A DNA stretch of 64,000 bases from contig CM061918.1 of assembly GCA_031002005.1 (NCBI GenBank), positions 66,870,531 through 66,934,530 on the forward strand, given 5' to 3'. Every line of letters begins with the position of its first letter. The first letter of the stretch is position 1. The position numbers and the translations under genes were made by a program. This stretch comes from Vandiemenella viatica. Lineage: Eukaryota; Arthropoda; Insecta; Orthoptera; Morabidae. This document shows, piece after piece, positions 11,870 through 23,056 of the stretch. The notes under the pieces were generated by a model. It did not search any database. It saw only the letters and a program-made list of their open reading frames with translations, and was not told the DNA's origin.

Positions 11870-12480
11870 AGACTTTTGCAGAGAGTGCTATAGAACGCTG
11901 GCGAATGAATTTAATACCATTGGAGTGGTCCATAAAGTGACTGGCTGGTTAGAGCAATCATTAAACCATGGGAAAAAAGGGTAAGTATGTGAAGAGATGA
12001 AAGTGAAAACAGGAGTGTTGCAGGGTAGTGAAACTGGACCACTGCTGTAGCCGCGGCTAGAATCCCGAGAGTGTTTTCTACAGTGCTGCCGCCGCGAAAA
12101 CGTTCACAGTTATTGGACCACTGCTGTTTGCCATTCTATAAAAGTGTCTGTTGATATGCCTATAGTAACAAGTTAAGATTACATAATGTTATATAATATG
12201 ATTAAAATGGAAGAGGATCTCGACAAGTTATTTTGTTGGGTATGTCAATAAAGAATGAAGATAAAATGACAGTGTCAGATTTTTAGACACACATATAAAA
12301 CTTTATAGTTATACGCTGGAAGAGATTTGGTTCTTGAAGGCATAATAAAGTGTAAATATCTTGACATAGGGTTTGATAACATGCATTTTGAATTTTATAC
12401 CTGCTAATATTTACTGTGGAGTCATAGAAAGATTTCAAATGCCCACCCAACTGCAATAAAGTTGGCGCTGTTAGAATGCA
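11870..12480 (+). pseudogene. LINE reverse transcriptase remnant (family A, copy 2)
   Basis: Broken frames include 'VKTGVLQGSETGPLL' near 12003-12048, matching the 'VPQGSVLGPLL' block of family A, and continue to a degraded C-terminal part ending near 12480. The copy is interrupted by a 65-bp insertion at 12049-12113 flanked by 14-bp direct duplications (12035-12048 and 12114-12127). Confidence 0.65.
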
Positions 12481-12655
12481 GCGACCAACAACTGTGGTGG
12501 CCTCTGCCAGTAGGGATAACATGGCCCATACTTTTCTCTGCCGAGAGCAGGTTAAAAGAGTGCTTCTACAGTGTACAGAACAGTTGCAGAGAGACACTCT
12601 TTTGGCGAACATTCTTTCTGCAGGCGATTACTTTTCCAGTATTCAACCCGATTGA

Positions 12656-13005
12656 GGGATCGTCCATAAAAAACGTGGCTCCGTCTAGAGGTGGAAGGGA
12701 GGACCTGGGTAGAAAGCTATGCTGGGATACATGGGGTTCCAAGCCAAACCATGTGGCTATTTATTCATATTATTTGTCACAGTTGAGTACAGAACACACA
12801 ACAGCATGTGAATATTTATTTCTGGTATTTAATTAACTCTGTCTGTAATTTATGATTGTTTGACAAGATAAAACAGTATAAAATGCTTTATGGAAAAAGC
12901 TAAGTACCATGTGGGGGAGGGGGAGGCAAAACCAATGTTAGGCTAAGTGGAGAAGAGGTGGATTCACAGGAGGCCAAAATAGAGCCACATAGTTTATGAC
13001 TATTG
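12656..13005. mobile_element. MITE, 'gggatcgtccataaa' family (copy 1)
   Basis: It starts gggatcgtccataaaaaacg and carries the same G-rich subterminal blocks and internal AT-rich centre as the better-defined copies at 30102-30519 and 38480-38845. The right end near 'gagccacatagtttatg' has decayed, so no clear target duplication can be given here. No coding capacity. Confidence 0.65.
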
Positions 13006-13251
13006 AGATATGGCCCAGCAACTTAGTGAATGGTGCATTGGAGACGTGTGCATGAAAACCAAACAGGCTGATCAAACATATATACAGGTGGTGAGTTCAT
13101 ATTGTGTCTGAATTAAGGAATTACATTCCAGTGTGCTTGAAAAATGTGATCAAACGGAGCCATCATGATTTAACCTGCACACAAGTATGTCAACAAAATA
13201 TGCAGCACAAATTTGAAACTGAATTGTTATCCATAAAAGGAAGTTTTACTG

Positions 13252-13583
13252 TGCACAGGCAGGCCCGCCGCTAGCTGTTTGAGCGCCCGCGTGCAATACC
13301 GATTATGCCGCCCCCTGTCTAACTACAGCCAGTGGTGGAACTAGGAATTTTCCGAAATGGCTCAAAAGACTGTGAGATTGCCGCCCCTTCAAACATTATT
13401 TGCCGCCCCCACTGTTGCCACCCCGTGTGTCGCCGGCCGCCCGAAAAAAAAAAAAAGCTCGCCCTCTACATAATTTAGCCGCGGCGGCGACAATGGAATG
13501 GCAACTATCACTCGATTTGCCGCCCCCCTTGACGTGCCGCCCGCGTGCGGTGCACGCCCGCTTACGGCAGCCCTGTGCACAGG
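13252..13583. mobile_element. hAT-type MITE, 316 bp, perfect 8-bp TSD (copy 2)
   Basis: The element spans 13260-13575. Its ends CAGGCCCGCCG and CGGCAGCCCTG are imperfect inverted repeats. Perfect 8-bp duplications tgcacagg lie at 13252-13259 and 13576-13583. GC-rich, with a run of 13 A inside. The open frames crossing it on both strands are by-products of its composition. Confidence 0.9.
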
Positions 13584-14049
13584 AAAACATTTCAGAAGAT
13601 AACAAAAGAAGCTGAAAGTGGCTGAATGTGGAGTACACCAATCCCAATATTTTCAGAAGCTGGAAAGTTTCACAGCAGAAGCCCATGCCACAGGCATTAA
13701 ATTTTTATTGTTATAATTATGCCTTCTAAAGCCAAAACTGTAGTACAGTAAAATAGTAATTATTAAAAAGTATTACTCTAACATAATGATTTAGGCTAAG
13801 TACTTGATAAATTAAGAAATGAACATAATTAATTTTTTATTTTGATATATTTCATTTAAAGTTTGTTCACTTTCTGTTTCCATTAATAGTCATTACACAT
13901 CTTAGTTTTATAATAATTCAATTCAAATATGTTTAATTAATAAGGAAAAATATTCCATTAACTTCTTTCAGCCTCAGGAAACTATACCAAAACTGTGCAT
14001 TTCAAGTACTTGTAATCTCTGGAGATATATTTTTTTTTCATGTCCTGGT

Positions 14050-14330
14050 AAGGGGGCATCCATTAATTAATGGAGGTAAAATAGATAAGGGGGGAGGGGA
14101 AATCTCACCAAGTGGGGGGAGGGGTCGACAGAAATATCATGTTATCTTTTTAATTGCTTATATAATGGTAGTAAAAATTGTTTAAAAAATGGTCTACAAA
14201 AGATGCCAAACCCAACGTTGGGAGGGGGGGGGGGGGAGGTTATAACCAACCTTGAAAACTGTAAAACTAAAAAAATGAGGGGGACTCAAAAACCATGTGT
14301 AAGAGGACGGGAGGTCTGGATTTCTGGGAA
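14050..14330. mobile_element. Probable MITE with G-rich subterminal blocks
   Basis: Begins near 'gggggcatccattaatta' and contains several G-rich tracts, including a run of 12 G near 14230, and an AT-rich centre. The layout resembles the MITE family at 38480-38845, but the two ends cannot be paired with confidence. Confidence 0.4.
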
Positions 14331-14869
14331 AAACACCTCACACAGTTAAAGGATACCACCTAATGAAAACACCACAAAAAATCCATTGATATTTATATAT
14401 ATACATATATTGACAATGTATGGGATAAGGTAAAAAAAAACTTACAGTATTTTGCACATTTAGTATTGAAGTAATAAGTTCTCAGTTGCTGGACGATGTG
14501 AACAAGAAAAACAGGAAGCCAAGATTTTTGTTATTTTTCTAATTAGCAGAATATGCTCACAACACAGTTTTAGCATCTACATTAAACATAATAGAAAGCA
14601 GTACATTAATTTCCCATAGATCCAAATATGAGAGACTGGCTCTGTGGGATTTGAAAACTTGTCAATTTGCATATAAACAATAGCAGAACAAAATAGATAA
14701 ATACACCAGAAGACATATAGTCACAGCATACATGGCACATTTATTATGTCAACTACGTTTACACAAACTACTGTCAGTTATACTGTAGATACCTTACAAA
14801 TAAATTTGATGGAGTAAAAGTTGTCAATTAAAATTTATTTTAATTTTTTCCTTAATTTAATCTTATTAT

Positions 14870-16200
14870 CTGATAGAAATTTAAGATGTGTTGAGAGCTT
14901 ATTGGAGATATGTATCCCTGAATATCATACCACTTTTTGAGAAAATGGCAATGAATTGTAATCCTTGTAAAGATCATTTTTACTTTTTGTTTCAAACAGG
15001 GTATAATTTATGACTACAAAGGACATTACCAATTTTAAAATCCTTAGCTTCTTTCATAGCTCTCTGCCTGAAGTTCTACTGCTAACTCCACACATAATTC
15101 TTATTACTAGCTTTTGGACTCTAAATAATTTGTCTCTATGTGTAGAATTGCACCAGAATATTATTCAGTATGACATAAAGGAGTAAAAATAGACACTGCA
15201 ATTTAAACTGTGATCAATATTCAAACCTACCAATTTCACACTATTTCTCTCTTGTATAAACAGGACTGCAAATTTTATGTCTGGTGTTAGTCTGTGTTAT
15301 GTACTGATTTTCATATATTGAGTTTTATGATAGTTTAAAGACAAATTGTTATCTGTAAACCATTTATTAATAGGGTCAATTTTTTTAGCTCGACAGATCT
15401 TTTAAGGACACGACTATAGCCCGCCCCCCACATACGAAATCCACATAAGGCCCCTCCCCCCAAAATCAAAATTTGCTCAAGCACTTCCCAAAATCATGGC
15501 TCCGCCACTGGTCAAAGATATAATTAGAAATATGTTCTGTAGATAAATCTGAAGTATTTTTAATCTACATGCTTGTATCATCTGCAAATTGTACAAATTT
15601 TGAGATCATTTATATATATTAAGAAAATAAGTGGCCACAAAAAAAGAACCCTGAGATACTCCATATCTGATAAATTCCCACTCAGAAAACAGTGGATCAC
15701 ATAACGCAAAATTAAAATGTTCCAGTGACACTTTGTTTTCTAATCAGAAGGTTAAAACTAAGCCATTTATTAACAATGCCATCTGTACCATAACACTTTA
15801 ATTTTTGTATCAGAATTTCATGAACAACACAGTCAAATACCTAAGACAAGTCACAGAAATTTCCTGCAGGCATTAATTTATCATTTATTCCTACTAAAAT
15901 ATTGTCAGTCAAGGCAAATATAGCTTGTTCTGTTGAATCACCCTTTTTTAAAAACCAAATTGTGATTTAGTTAGATTATTATTATTTTTAAGGTATTGGT
16001 GAACTGTATTTGTACACTGCTTTCTCAAAAACTTTGGAGAGGGCTGGTAGTAACGAAATAAAATGGTAATTCGATACAACTGACTTATCCCCCTTCCTAT
16101 AGATTTGTTTTACTACAGCACACTTAAGCCTTTCTGAAAGGTACCCTCAAGTAAAGATATCTTAAACAGATTAATTAATATATTACTTAATTATGTGGAG
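14870..16200 (-). pseudogene. Non-LTR retrotransposon RT remnant
   Basis: Read on the minus strand, broken frames give 'QFGF' and a degraded 'FCDLSKVFD'-type block near 15830-15960, then a 'GSIFGPLIF'-type and 'LIYINDL' block near 15590-15660, and a C-terminal block with 'RIMCGV' near 15080-15180. This is the order of a CR1/Jockey-like reverse transcriptase. Stops and frameshifts throughout. A short unrelated insertion with CCCCCC tracts lies near 15400-15510. Confidence 0.7.
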
Positions 16201-16560
16201 AAAAGATTAATCTACATCCATACTCTGCAATTCACAAATATTGTGGTTGGTGAAGGGTGCTTTGCACCAAAACTAACTCTGGTGAGGATAGAAATAATAC
16301 ATATAAGCATCAGTACAGCATCTTATTTCTCTCTCTCTCTCTCTCTTTTTTTTTTTTTTTAAATTTCATTCCTCCCAGCTGAAGGGTCTCAAGGACTCTT
16401 TTCAGCCTCGCTAACCTGCTGGGAGGGAATGGGGAAGTTAAGTTGGCAACAGTCTTTCAAAGGAAGCGTCCCATCATTCAGCTGGAGGGACTGCAGGGCC
16501 ACGGAAAACTACAGCCAGGCTTTAACTCCATCCTCCCTGACGTTAGGTAGGAGAGCCTAA
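16200..16560. mobile_element. LINE tail, CT repeat and degenerate SINE-like sequence
   Basis: Contains a (CT)n tract followed by a T run at 16330-16362, then a stretch related to the SINE body ('tttcaaaggaagcgtcccat'). The copy is too diverged to place its ends. Confidence 0.4.
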
Positions 16561-18720
16561 CTCAGTGAATCTTATCTCTCCTATCACTGCGACCTAAATA
16601 AGTTGGTGGATGAAGTGTTTCATTGCACTCATAAATGAAAAAAGAATTCTGCATATTCGCCAACAAATTCAGACGAAGCTGATGTTGTCTGTCTGCCAGA
16701 CAATCCCAACCCAATCTATGTATCAATTCTGACACATTTTCATAAGGGGTGTAGCAAGTAGTCACAAATAGACAACTCAATCAGCTCTCCTCTGTACTTT
16801 CTTTAACGTGACAATTAATCCCTTATGATAAGGATCCCAAAATCCACAACAGTAATCCAAATGTGGACACACAAGAGTTTTATAAGCTATTTCCTTTGTA
16901 AGAGTGTTGCAATTCTTCAAAATATGACCCATGAATCTGAACCTAGAGTTAACTATACCCACAATAGGTAGTTATGTGCAGATCCCATGTCATGTTGCAT
17001 TGTACTATATTATGCCCAAATAGTTCACAAAATCAACTGTGTCAAGAACTGAGCTGATTACTTTGTACTCAAGAGTAAATTGATTCTATTTGTTAGTTAT
17101 GCGCATTGCTTTGCATTTTAGCTTAAGTTGCCATTCTGAAATAACATCCAGATTGCACTTAATATTTAAGCAATTATTACAGCACTTCTCTACAGATAAC
17201 TATATCATCAACAATCGCAACCTGCTATTAACATTGTTTATAAAAATTAAGAAAAGAAACAGTCCTATTACACTGTCTCGAGGTACACCCAAAGTAACAT
17301 CTAGATCAGAAAAGGCTTCCCCGTCAACAATGACTCAAAAATGAGAAAATCTCATATCCGTTCATAAATCTGATCCGATATACTGTACGCTTGAATTTTT
17401 GCTAAAAGTCAGTTGTATAACATGGAGTCAACAGCTTTCTAAAAATCCAAGAAAATTGCATCAAATTTTGAACCTGCTTCAATAACTTTCATTACATCAC
17501 AAGAAAAAAGGGGCAATCTGTGTTTCACACTATCTGTTCTTCCTAAAAACCATGTTGGTTCATTATAAATAACTCGTTTTCATCAAAAAAAAATTCATGT
17601 TAGAGCATATAACATGCTCCAGAATGCTATTGCAAACATGTGTTAAAGATATGGTTTGATAATTCATAAGATCCCTCCGATCTTCTTTCTTGAAAATAGG
17701 AATTATCAGGGCTATTTTCCAGTCGGAAGGTACTTTTTCCCCTTCTAAAGCTTTACTGAATATATCAGTCAAAAATGGTCCTATTTCCTCTGTATACTCC
17801 TACTGGCATAGTATTGGAACCTGACACTTTTCCCCACTTTAGGAGCTTTACAATACCTATACTATCAATTTGTATCGAACCCATATCTAATTCCAGATGA
17901 TACGGTAAAATTGTATGTTTTCACCTGTCAATGAATTTTTAAATTTGGTGTTAAATATGGTAGCCTTATCGCAGCTGGAAATCCCATCATAACCACTCAA
18001 GTATTTGCTGTTAAGAGAAATGATATTTTTTCTTATTTCTTCTGGAGTAGCTAAATTTACAGATAAAGTTTCCTTTTTTTTGGAAGCATGTATTGATGAA
18101 ATCCATACAATTTGTCACAGAGCTAATGGTAGTAAATTTGTTAGCAACAGACAAAACATGTATATTAAATATATCAGTAATTAAAAATTAGATTCTACTG
18201 AATTTTCTTTGATTGGCCTGATTCTTTTTCCCTTATTTCCTTTTTTTACTATCTCCTACATTGTCTTAATTTTACTTTCAGAGTCATGGATCTTCTGATT
18301 GTAGTACATAGTTTTAGATTCTTAAATAACCTGCTAGTAATGTGTTTTAACATTTGCATGGTGACTGTTCCTAGAGGCAATATATAATTTCATTTTACAA
18401 GAGCATGATGTTCTAATGACCAATTATCCATGGTTTTGTTATTTTTGAGAATTACAACAACTTTTCATTAGGAAACAACTTTCAAAGTAATTTGATACAA
18501 TGATACTAAAAATATTGTAATTTTCATTTATACTTTGTGCACTGTAAACAGGTTCCCAGTTTGTGGTATTACGGCACTTTTTAAAACAACTAACTGGTTC
18601 ATCATTTATTACTCATTAAAGTCTAAAAGCATTACTCTTGGAGCAAGATCGTATTAAAGTGTTGATAGTTAATGACTGGGCATCACGATTCGAAAGTCTA
18701 TTGATAAATAGCTTGACTGT
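16560..18720 (-). pseudogene. LINE remnant: endonuclease tail to RT C-terminus (minus strand)
   Basis: Reading down the minus strand: an endonuclease-end block 'RDAQSLTINTL' near 18680, compare the usual 'SDHDAQ'; a linker block 'NQKIHDSESKIK' near 18280; an RT N-terminal block at 17563-17772, 'EKVPSDWKIALIIPIFKKED'; degraded palm motifs near 17350-17560; and the C-terminal blocks 'FMGHILKNCNTLTKEIAYKT' and 'KKVQRRA' at 16777-16962. The last block runs to about 16562. The order is that of one 5'-truncated LINE, frameshifted many times. Confidence 0.75.
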
Positions 18721-18871
18721 ATAACTAAGTAAGTTGTGATGTATCTAGGAAAACATTTTCTTTATGGAGTGACGGTTATTTATTATCCTAATGGGAAAAT
18801 TAACTTCTTGAGTTAGATTGAATGAACTGGCTAATAATTCCACTATGTGAACAAAGTTTTTTTTGGCGTTG

Positions 18872-19057
18872 AGAATTGCTGTAGTCTTCTAGGGAGACTA
18901 GCTGAGTGATCAAGGTGTTCCACGCGATATTTCGGTGATCTGAAACTCCGTCGCTATCTTCTGGTGAAGTCACTTCACCAGAGTTTCAGATCGCCGAAAT
19001 ATCGTATGGAAAAGCCTTGATTACTTGGCTAGTCTCCCGAGAAGACTACATCAATTA
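18872..19057. repeat. Foldback repeat
   Basis: Left arm 18881-18948 (starting gtagtcttctagggagacta) pairs with right arm 18981-19049, imperfectly but along its whole length. The loop contains a perfect 21-bp palindrome at 18961-18981 (ctggtgaagt-c-acttcaccag). The 'cgatatttcgg' element in the arms recurs in other foldbacks in the window. No coding capacity. Confidence 0.85.
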
Positions 19058-19310
19058 CAATATGACTTTACAGTGTAAGGTATTTAAAAAATCTACATTA
19101 AAATCACAAGACTATGTTAGTTTTTTTTGCTTAAAATGTTAATAAGAGTTCAAATTAGTACAGAAAATAGCCAAGTTTCCAGAGGAGGCTCTGTATACAG
19201 TTACAATTACAAAATTTTCATTATTTAAATTTAGCTATGTAGCACACGCTTCAAAATGTTGACTTACCAATATTGGTATCATAAAAACTACAATAATTTC
19301 TAATATAAGT

Positions 19311-20640
19311 TGTAAGACCGTAGACTGATACCGGGGTGGAAGTATCGCCTAAGTGCCTTAACTTACACTCTTGTAGACTCACAGTTCTCAATAATACTTG
19401 CTTAAATTTGATTTGATTTAATTTGACCATGTAGCCAGGATGACTCAACTGAATGCCTAGGTCGCCACTAAATTTGTTACCCCCAAATTTAGAAAAGGGT
19501 TCGAGCAAACTACTAAAGCACACAGGTTTACTGTTAGAAAAATCCAAAATTTTATTATCTTCAAAGTCACAAGTTCAAAATTGCATTTACAGTTGAGCAG
19601 GCATATCGAACTCTCTTTTCCTAAAATTACAGATTGTGGAGAGAAAACTAACCGACCGAAACCCCTTTTAACAAATTTAAAAGTTCATGTTAGTTACTAT
19701 ATAACCCGACACGATCAAACATGGTTGAACTAGCCAGCATGGCGAGCTACAACCAGCGCGACGAAAGCCAGACCGAAACAGACGCCAGGCAGGAACAGAC
19801 AGACCGGAACAGACCCCCGGCAAGAACAGACCAGCTCTTTTATCGAAACCACGAGAACCAGTGACGTCAGCAAATGTATCACATCTTTTTCCTCCGCGTA
19901 GCTCAAAGAGTACGAAATTTATTTGACGATCCCGACTATTAAAAATGTTTAAACTTTGATAGTATCTGGACTTATCCACTAGAAGTCCGACGGCAGTCTC
20001 TTTAGAAATTTAGAGTAATTAATTTTAATGTTTTAGCTGATTAAGACTCCGCGTAGTGATACATTCAAATTTGGGTAAAATCCCTAAGTGTTCTAGAACT
20101 TTTTACGCGCGTGCCCAACAATCTGCGACAATCTATTTTACAAAAACTTAATTTCCGGACAAATGCTTAAACTTTTTATGAAAACCCATATATGTATGAA
20201 ATCGTCTTAATTAGGGCTATCTGCTGATACAAAATTCAAATTGATATCTCTTTTAGATAAAAAGCTTATTATTTTCTCTTAATTAAAATCGCTAATTAAT
20301 CTTTACCAAATTACTTAATTTTATTGCCAAAATATCGGGGATAGTGCTGACTACAGCTGGTGATAAAAGATCGGTTGTAGCTTTACTGGATTTAAAGTTA
20401 TTACAAATCTTAGAATTTCACTATTCTGATCGCGTGTTTCAAAACTCGAACAAACGGGAATAACTCTTAAACCAAACGTTTCCCGATATGATAATTACAC
20501 ATAAAAATGATTATTATAATGAATTACAACTGTGAGCAAGATTACAGGGAAATTCCTTAAGGTTGAAAACTATACTCCTCGAAATTTCTAAGTCCCGCCT
20601 AAGCAAAACTAGAATTTGCCAAAATTCCAAGATCCTTACA
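19311..20640 (-). repeat. 3' LTR
   Basis: Nearly identical to 26546-27878 across about 1.33 kb. In the element's orientation it starts at 20640 (TGTAAGGATC) and ends at 19311 (…CTTACA). Differences from the other LTR are few except in the outer ~35 bp, where several substitutions and small indels cluster. The 98- and 100-codon open frames here recur in the other LTR only because the LTRs are copies. Confidence 0.93.
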
Positions 20641-20655
20641 TGCCCCCTGAAGATT
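20641..20655 (-). other. Polypurine-like tract of the LTR element
   Basis: On the minus strand the sequence just before the 3' LTR reads CTTCAGGGGGCA, then TGTAAGG. A G-rich tract abutting the 3' LTR is where plus-strand DNA priming starts in LTR retrotransposons. It fixes the element's orientation as minus. Confidence 0.7.
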
Positions 20656-23056
20656 GAAGTTATTTTCCAAAGAAAACTAACTGAACATCTTGAAAAAAAA
20701 ATAAAAGAAAAATTTTAAATCCCAAAAGGAATGAACTATTCAAATAAAAAATGAACTATCGCATGTCGGTTCGGTTCTTTCTCTCCACCATTCATACTCC
20801 AAAAATTCTTTTAACAATACCAAAAACTTTAACCTTTTTCACTCAATTACTACAAAGGGTTTAAAAACTCATTCATTCTCAAAATATCAATATTAATGCA
20901 AAAATTATTAAATGTTGTACAAATTATGATCAGCAAGCAAAAATGTGAAATATCAGCTTATCACAAAATTATAAACATGTGTAACATAAATAATCACAAA
21001 ATATCAAACAAATTATAAGAATACAAAACATAAATGGTTACAAAAATTACATTGAAAGAATATTAACGGATAGAAACATCATAATTTGTTTTCAGAAAAG
21101 TAGGAAGCAATGTGTACTATTTTAAACATAGAAATAAGAATTTATAGTGTTTTACAAATAATTGCATTTTGAAATTCCACGTAGAAAAGTCTTTCGTTTC
21201 ATAAACGTCTTTATTCAAACATTATTTTATTTTGTTATGGCCTTAATTACCACTTTCCCTTTAGACACTGATCACAGAGCTCCCTAATAATGGGTGAAAA
21301 CCCAAGTCCTGTAACGGGAGCTGACAGTAAGGCTCGCAAATTATACAAAGCAAAAGCCTTATGGCTAGATCTGCCGAGAAATGTCCATTTTCCCTGGTTC
21401 CTGTCGCAGCAGGAGTGGCCTGGGGAACTCGGTCAGCTAGCTGGTCTGTGAACATACAAATCAGAAAAAACAATGGGAATTAGTGGTGGCCAAACTGTTC
21501 TTAAATTCTAACATGTGCATAAGAGAAAAATATATAAAGTGAAAATGTACAAGTAGGTTAGTAAATACAATAATGTTCCAACGAGTTGTTGGGAAATGAA
21601 ACAGTAAAATCATCTTCCTAAGCAAAGGAAGGTAGTTACAATAGTAAGGAAAGCAAATGACAATATTATTCATATAATGCATTAAGATTCAAGTTATAAA
21701 AATGAAAAGGGATTCTTATCTACTTAAAGAAAATAATAAAGTGAAGAAACACAATATTGCACTTGGTCTTGCCAAGTTAATGTATCACTTAAATTTAACA
21801 AAGTTATCACAATAATAATAATTATGAAGCATTGTAATTATTTACCAAGTAATTCCCCCATAATGGGAGTAAACATCCTAAGAATGTATAGGGGATAAAT
21901 TATAAGGAAACGTAGTTTCCAATCAGCAGTACACTGCTGCGACAAAATCGGGGTAGTTAGTGGCAACAAAGTTGCGAGGAACCAGTACACTGGTTCATAG
22001 TGACAAAATATAGGGAAATATTAACTCGCATTATACAATAGAAATGGGTACCACTTGTTATCCCATGTAGGTGTATATCTTAATGAATGTCATTCTCATT
22101 TACTATGTAAGGGGGCACAAAATTCAAAATCATATATAGTGGAAGGGATATATATATCTATAATTAATGTTGGGTTGCAAAGGGTAATGGAGCATATGTA
22201 TGCCTCCTATCATCATAAACGTCAAATAATTCTCTAGGCGCAAGGAACAATCATCTTGCCTTATCCAAGTCTCTCAATGTTACATCTTATTAAAAAAACA
22301 CAAGGGTAAATATCTACACAAACAAGTTCTCAGGTCAATCTTCCACAATGAAGAACAAAACTAAAACCAACCTCGAAATCTCATCTCAGAAAGTCCAATA
22401 CTTGTAAACAACTTAGTTGTGTCAGCGCAAATCTCCTTAGAGTATGTTGATGTACTGTGTGTTCTATGTTTTTCTTAATCCTAATGATGTTTGTGTGAAC
22501 AACGACAGTGGCACCTATTGGGGAAATGTGGTGGGCTCGTGCTGTTCCTGTACAGTCACTCTCAAAGTGTGGGGAATGGGGAAATGTGTCACGCCCATCT
22601 ATGGGATGTACCAGGTATGTCCTCTGACTCTCCTACTGCACCCCCTCTATGGTCACGCACAAAAATTGAGGTCGCCCTGCGTGTTCCTATTTCGATGTAA
22701 TAAATATAAATGAGGTCATCTCCTCTCTGGGCCAATGCCTATAATGTCATAATGGACATAATAATATTGGGACAATAATAATATTGTGGGGCAATAGTAA
22801 TATTTTGGGGCAATAATAATATTGTGGGACCTGCAGGTAAGTCTTCGCTTCCTGGCCCAAGGGTAATAATAATAATATGAATGGGTAGGAATGCCAATAA
22901 TAATAATAATAATGGATCGCAGGCAAGTCCTAGCTTCATGTCCTGGTCCTGGGGTAATAATAGTGTAGCATTCCCCCCTTATGGTACTTCTTCTCTTCCA
23001 GCCTCCCCCCTTTTTCCTTTTTGTAAACATAGAAACACAAGTATAATCTCCATCCC
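20656..23056 (-). other. Internal region of LTR element without recognisable gene
   Basis: 2.4 kb between the end of the long open frame and the 3' LTR. It is AT-rich and contains no RT, RNase H or integrase motif on either strand. A slightly GC-richer patch at 21280-21460 encodes a 70-codon minus-strand frame I do not recognise and may be a leftover of the autonomous parent element. Confidence 0.55.
22740..22930. repeat. AAT-rich minisatellite
   Basis: Repeats of the form 'aataataatattgtggggc' recur about four times at 22755-22830, followed by (AAT)n tracts at 22865-22915. The open frames over this stretch are composition artefacts. Confidence 0.8.

Noticed and set aside
13396..13686. Overlapping frames on both strands in GC-rich sequence
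   Set aside because: They run across a hAT-type MITE; composition artefact.
19677..19979. A 100-codon frame present identically at 26914-27216
   Set aside because: Both copies lie in the two LTRs, so identity follows from LTR duplication and is no evidence of coding. No motif recognised.
22716..23030. Frames rich in Ile and Tyr
   Set aside because: Created by (AAT)n and 'aatattgtggggc' repeats inside the LTR element.
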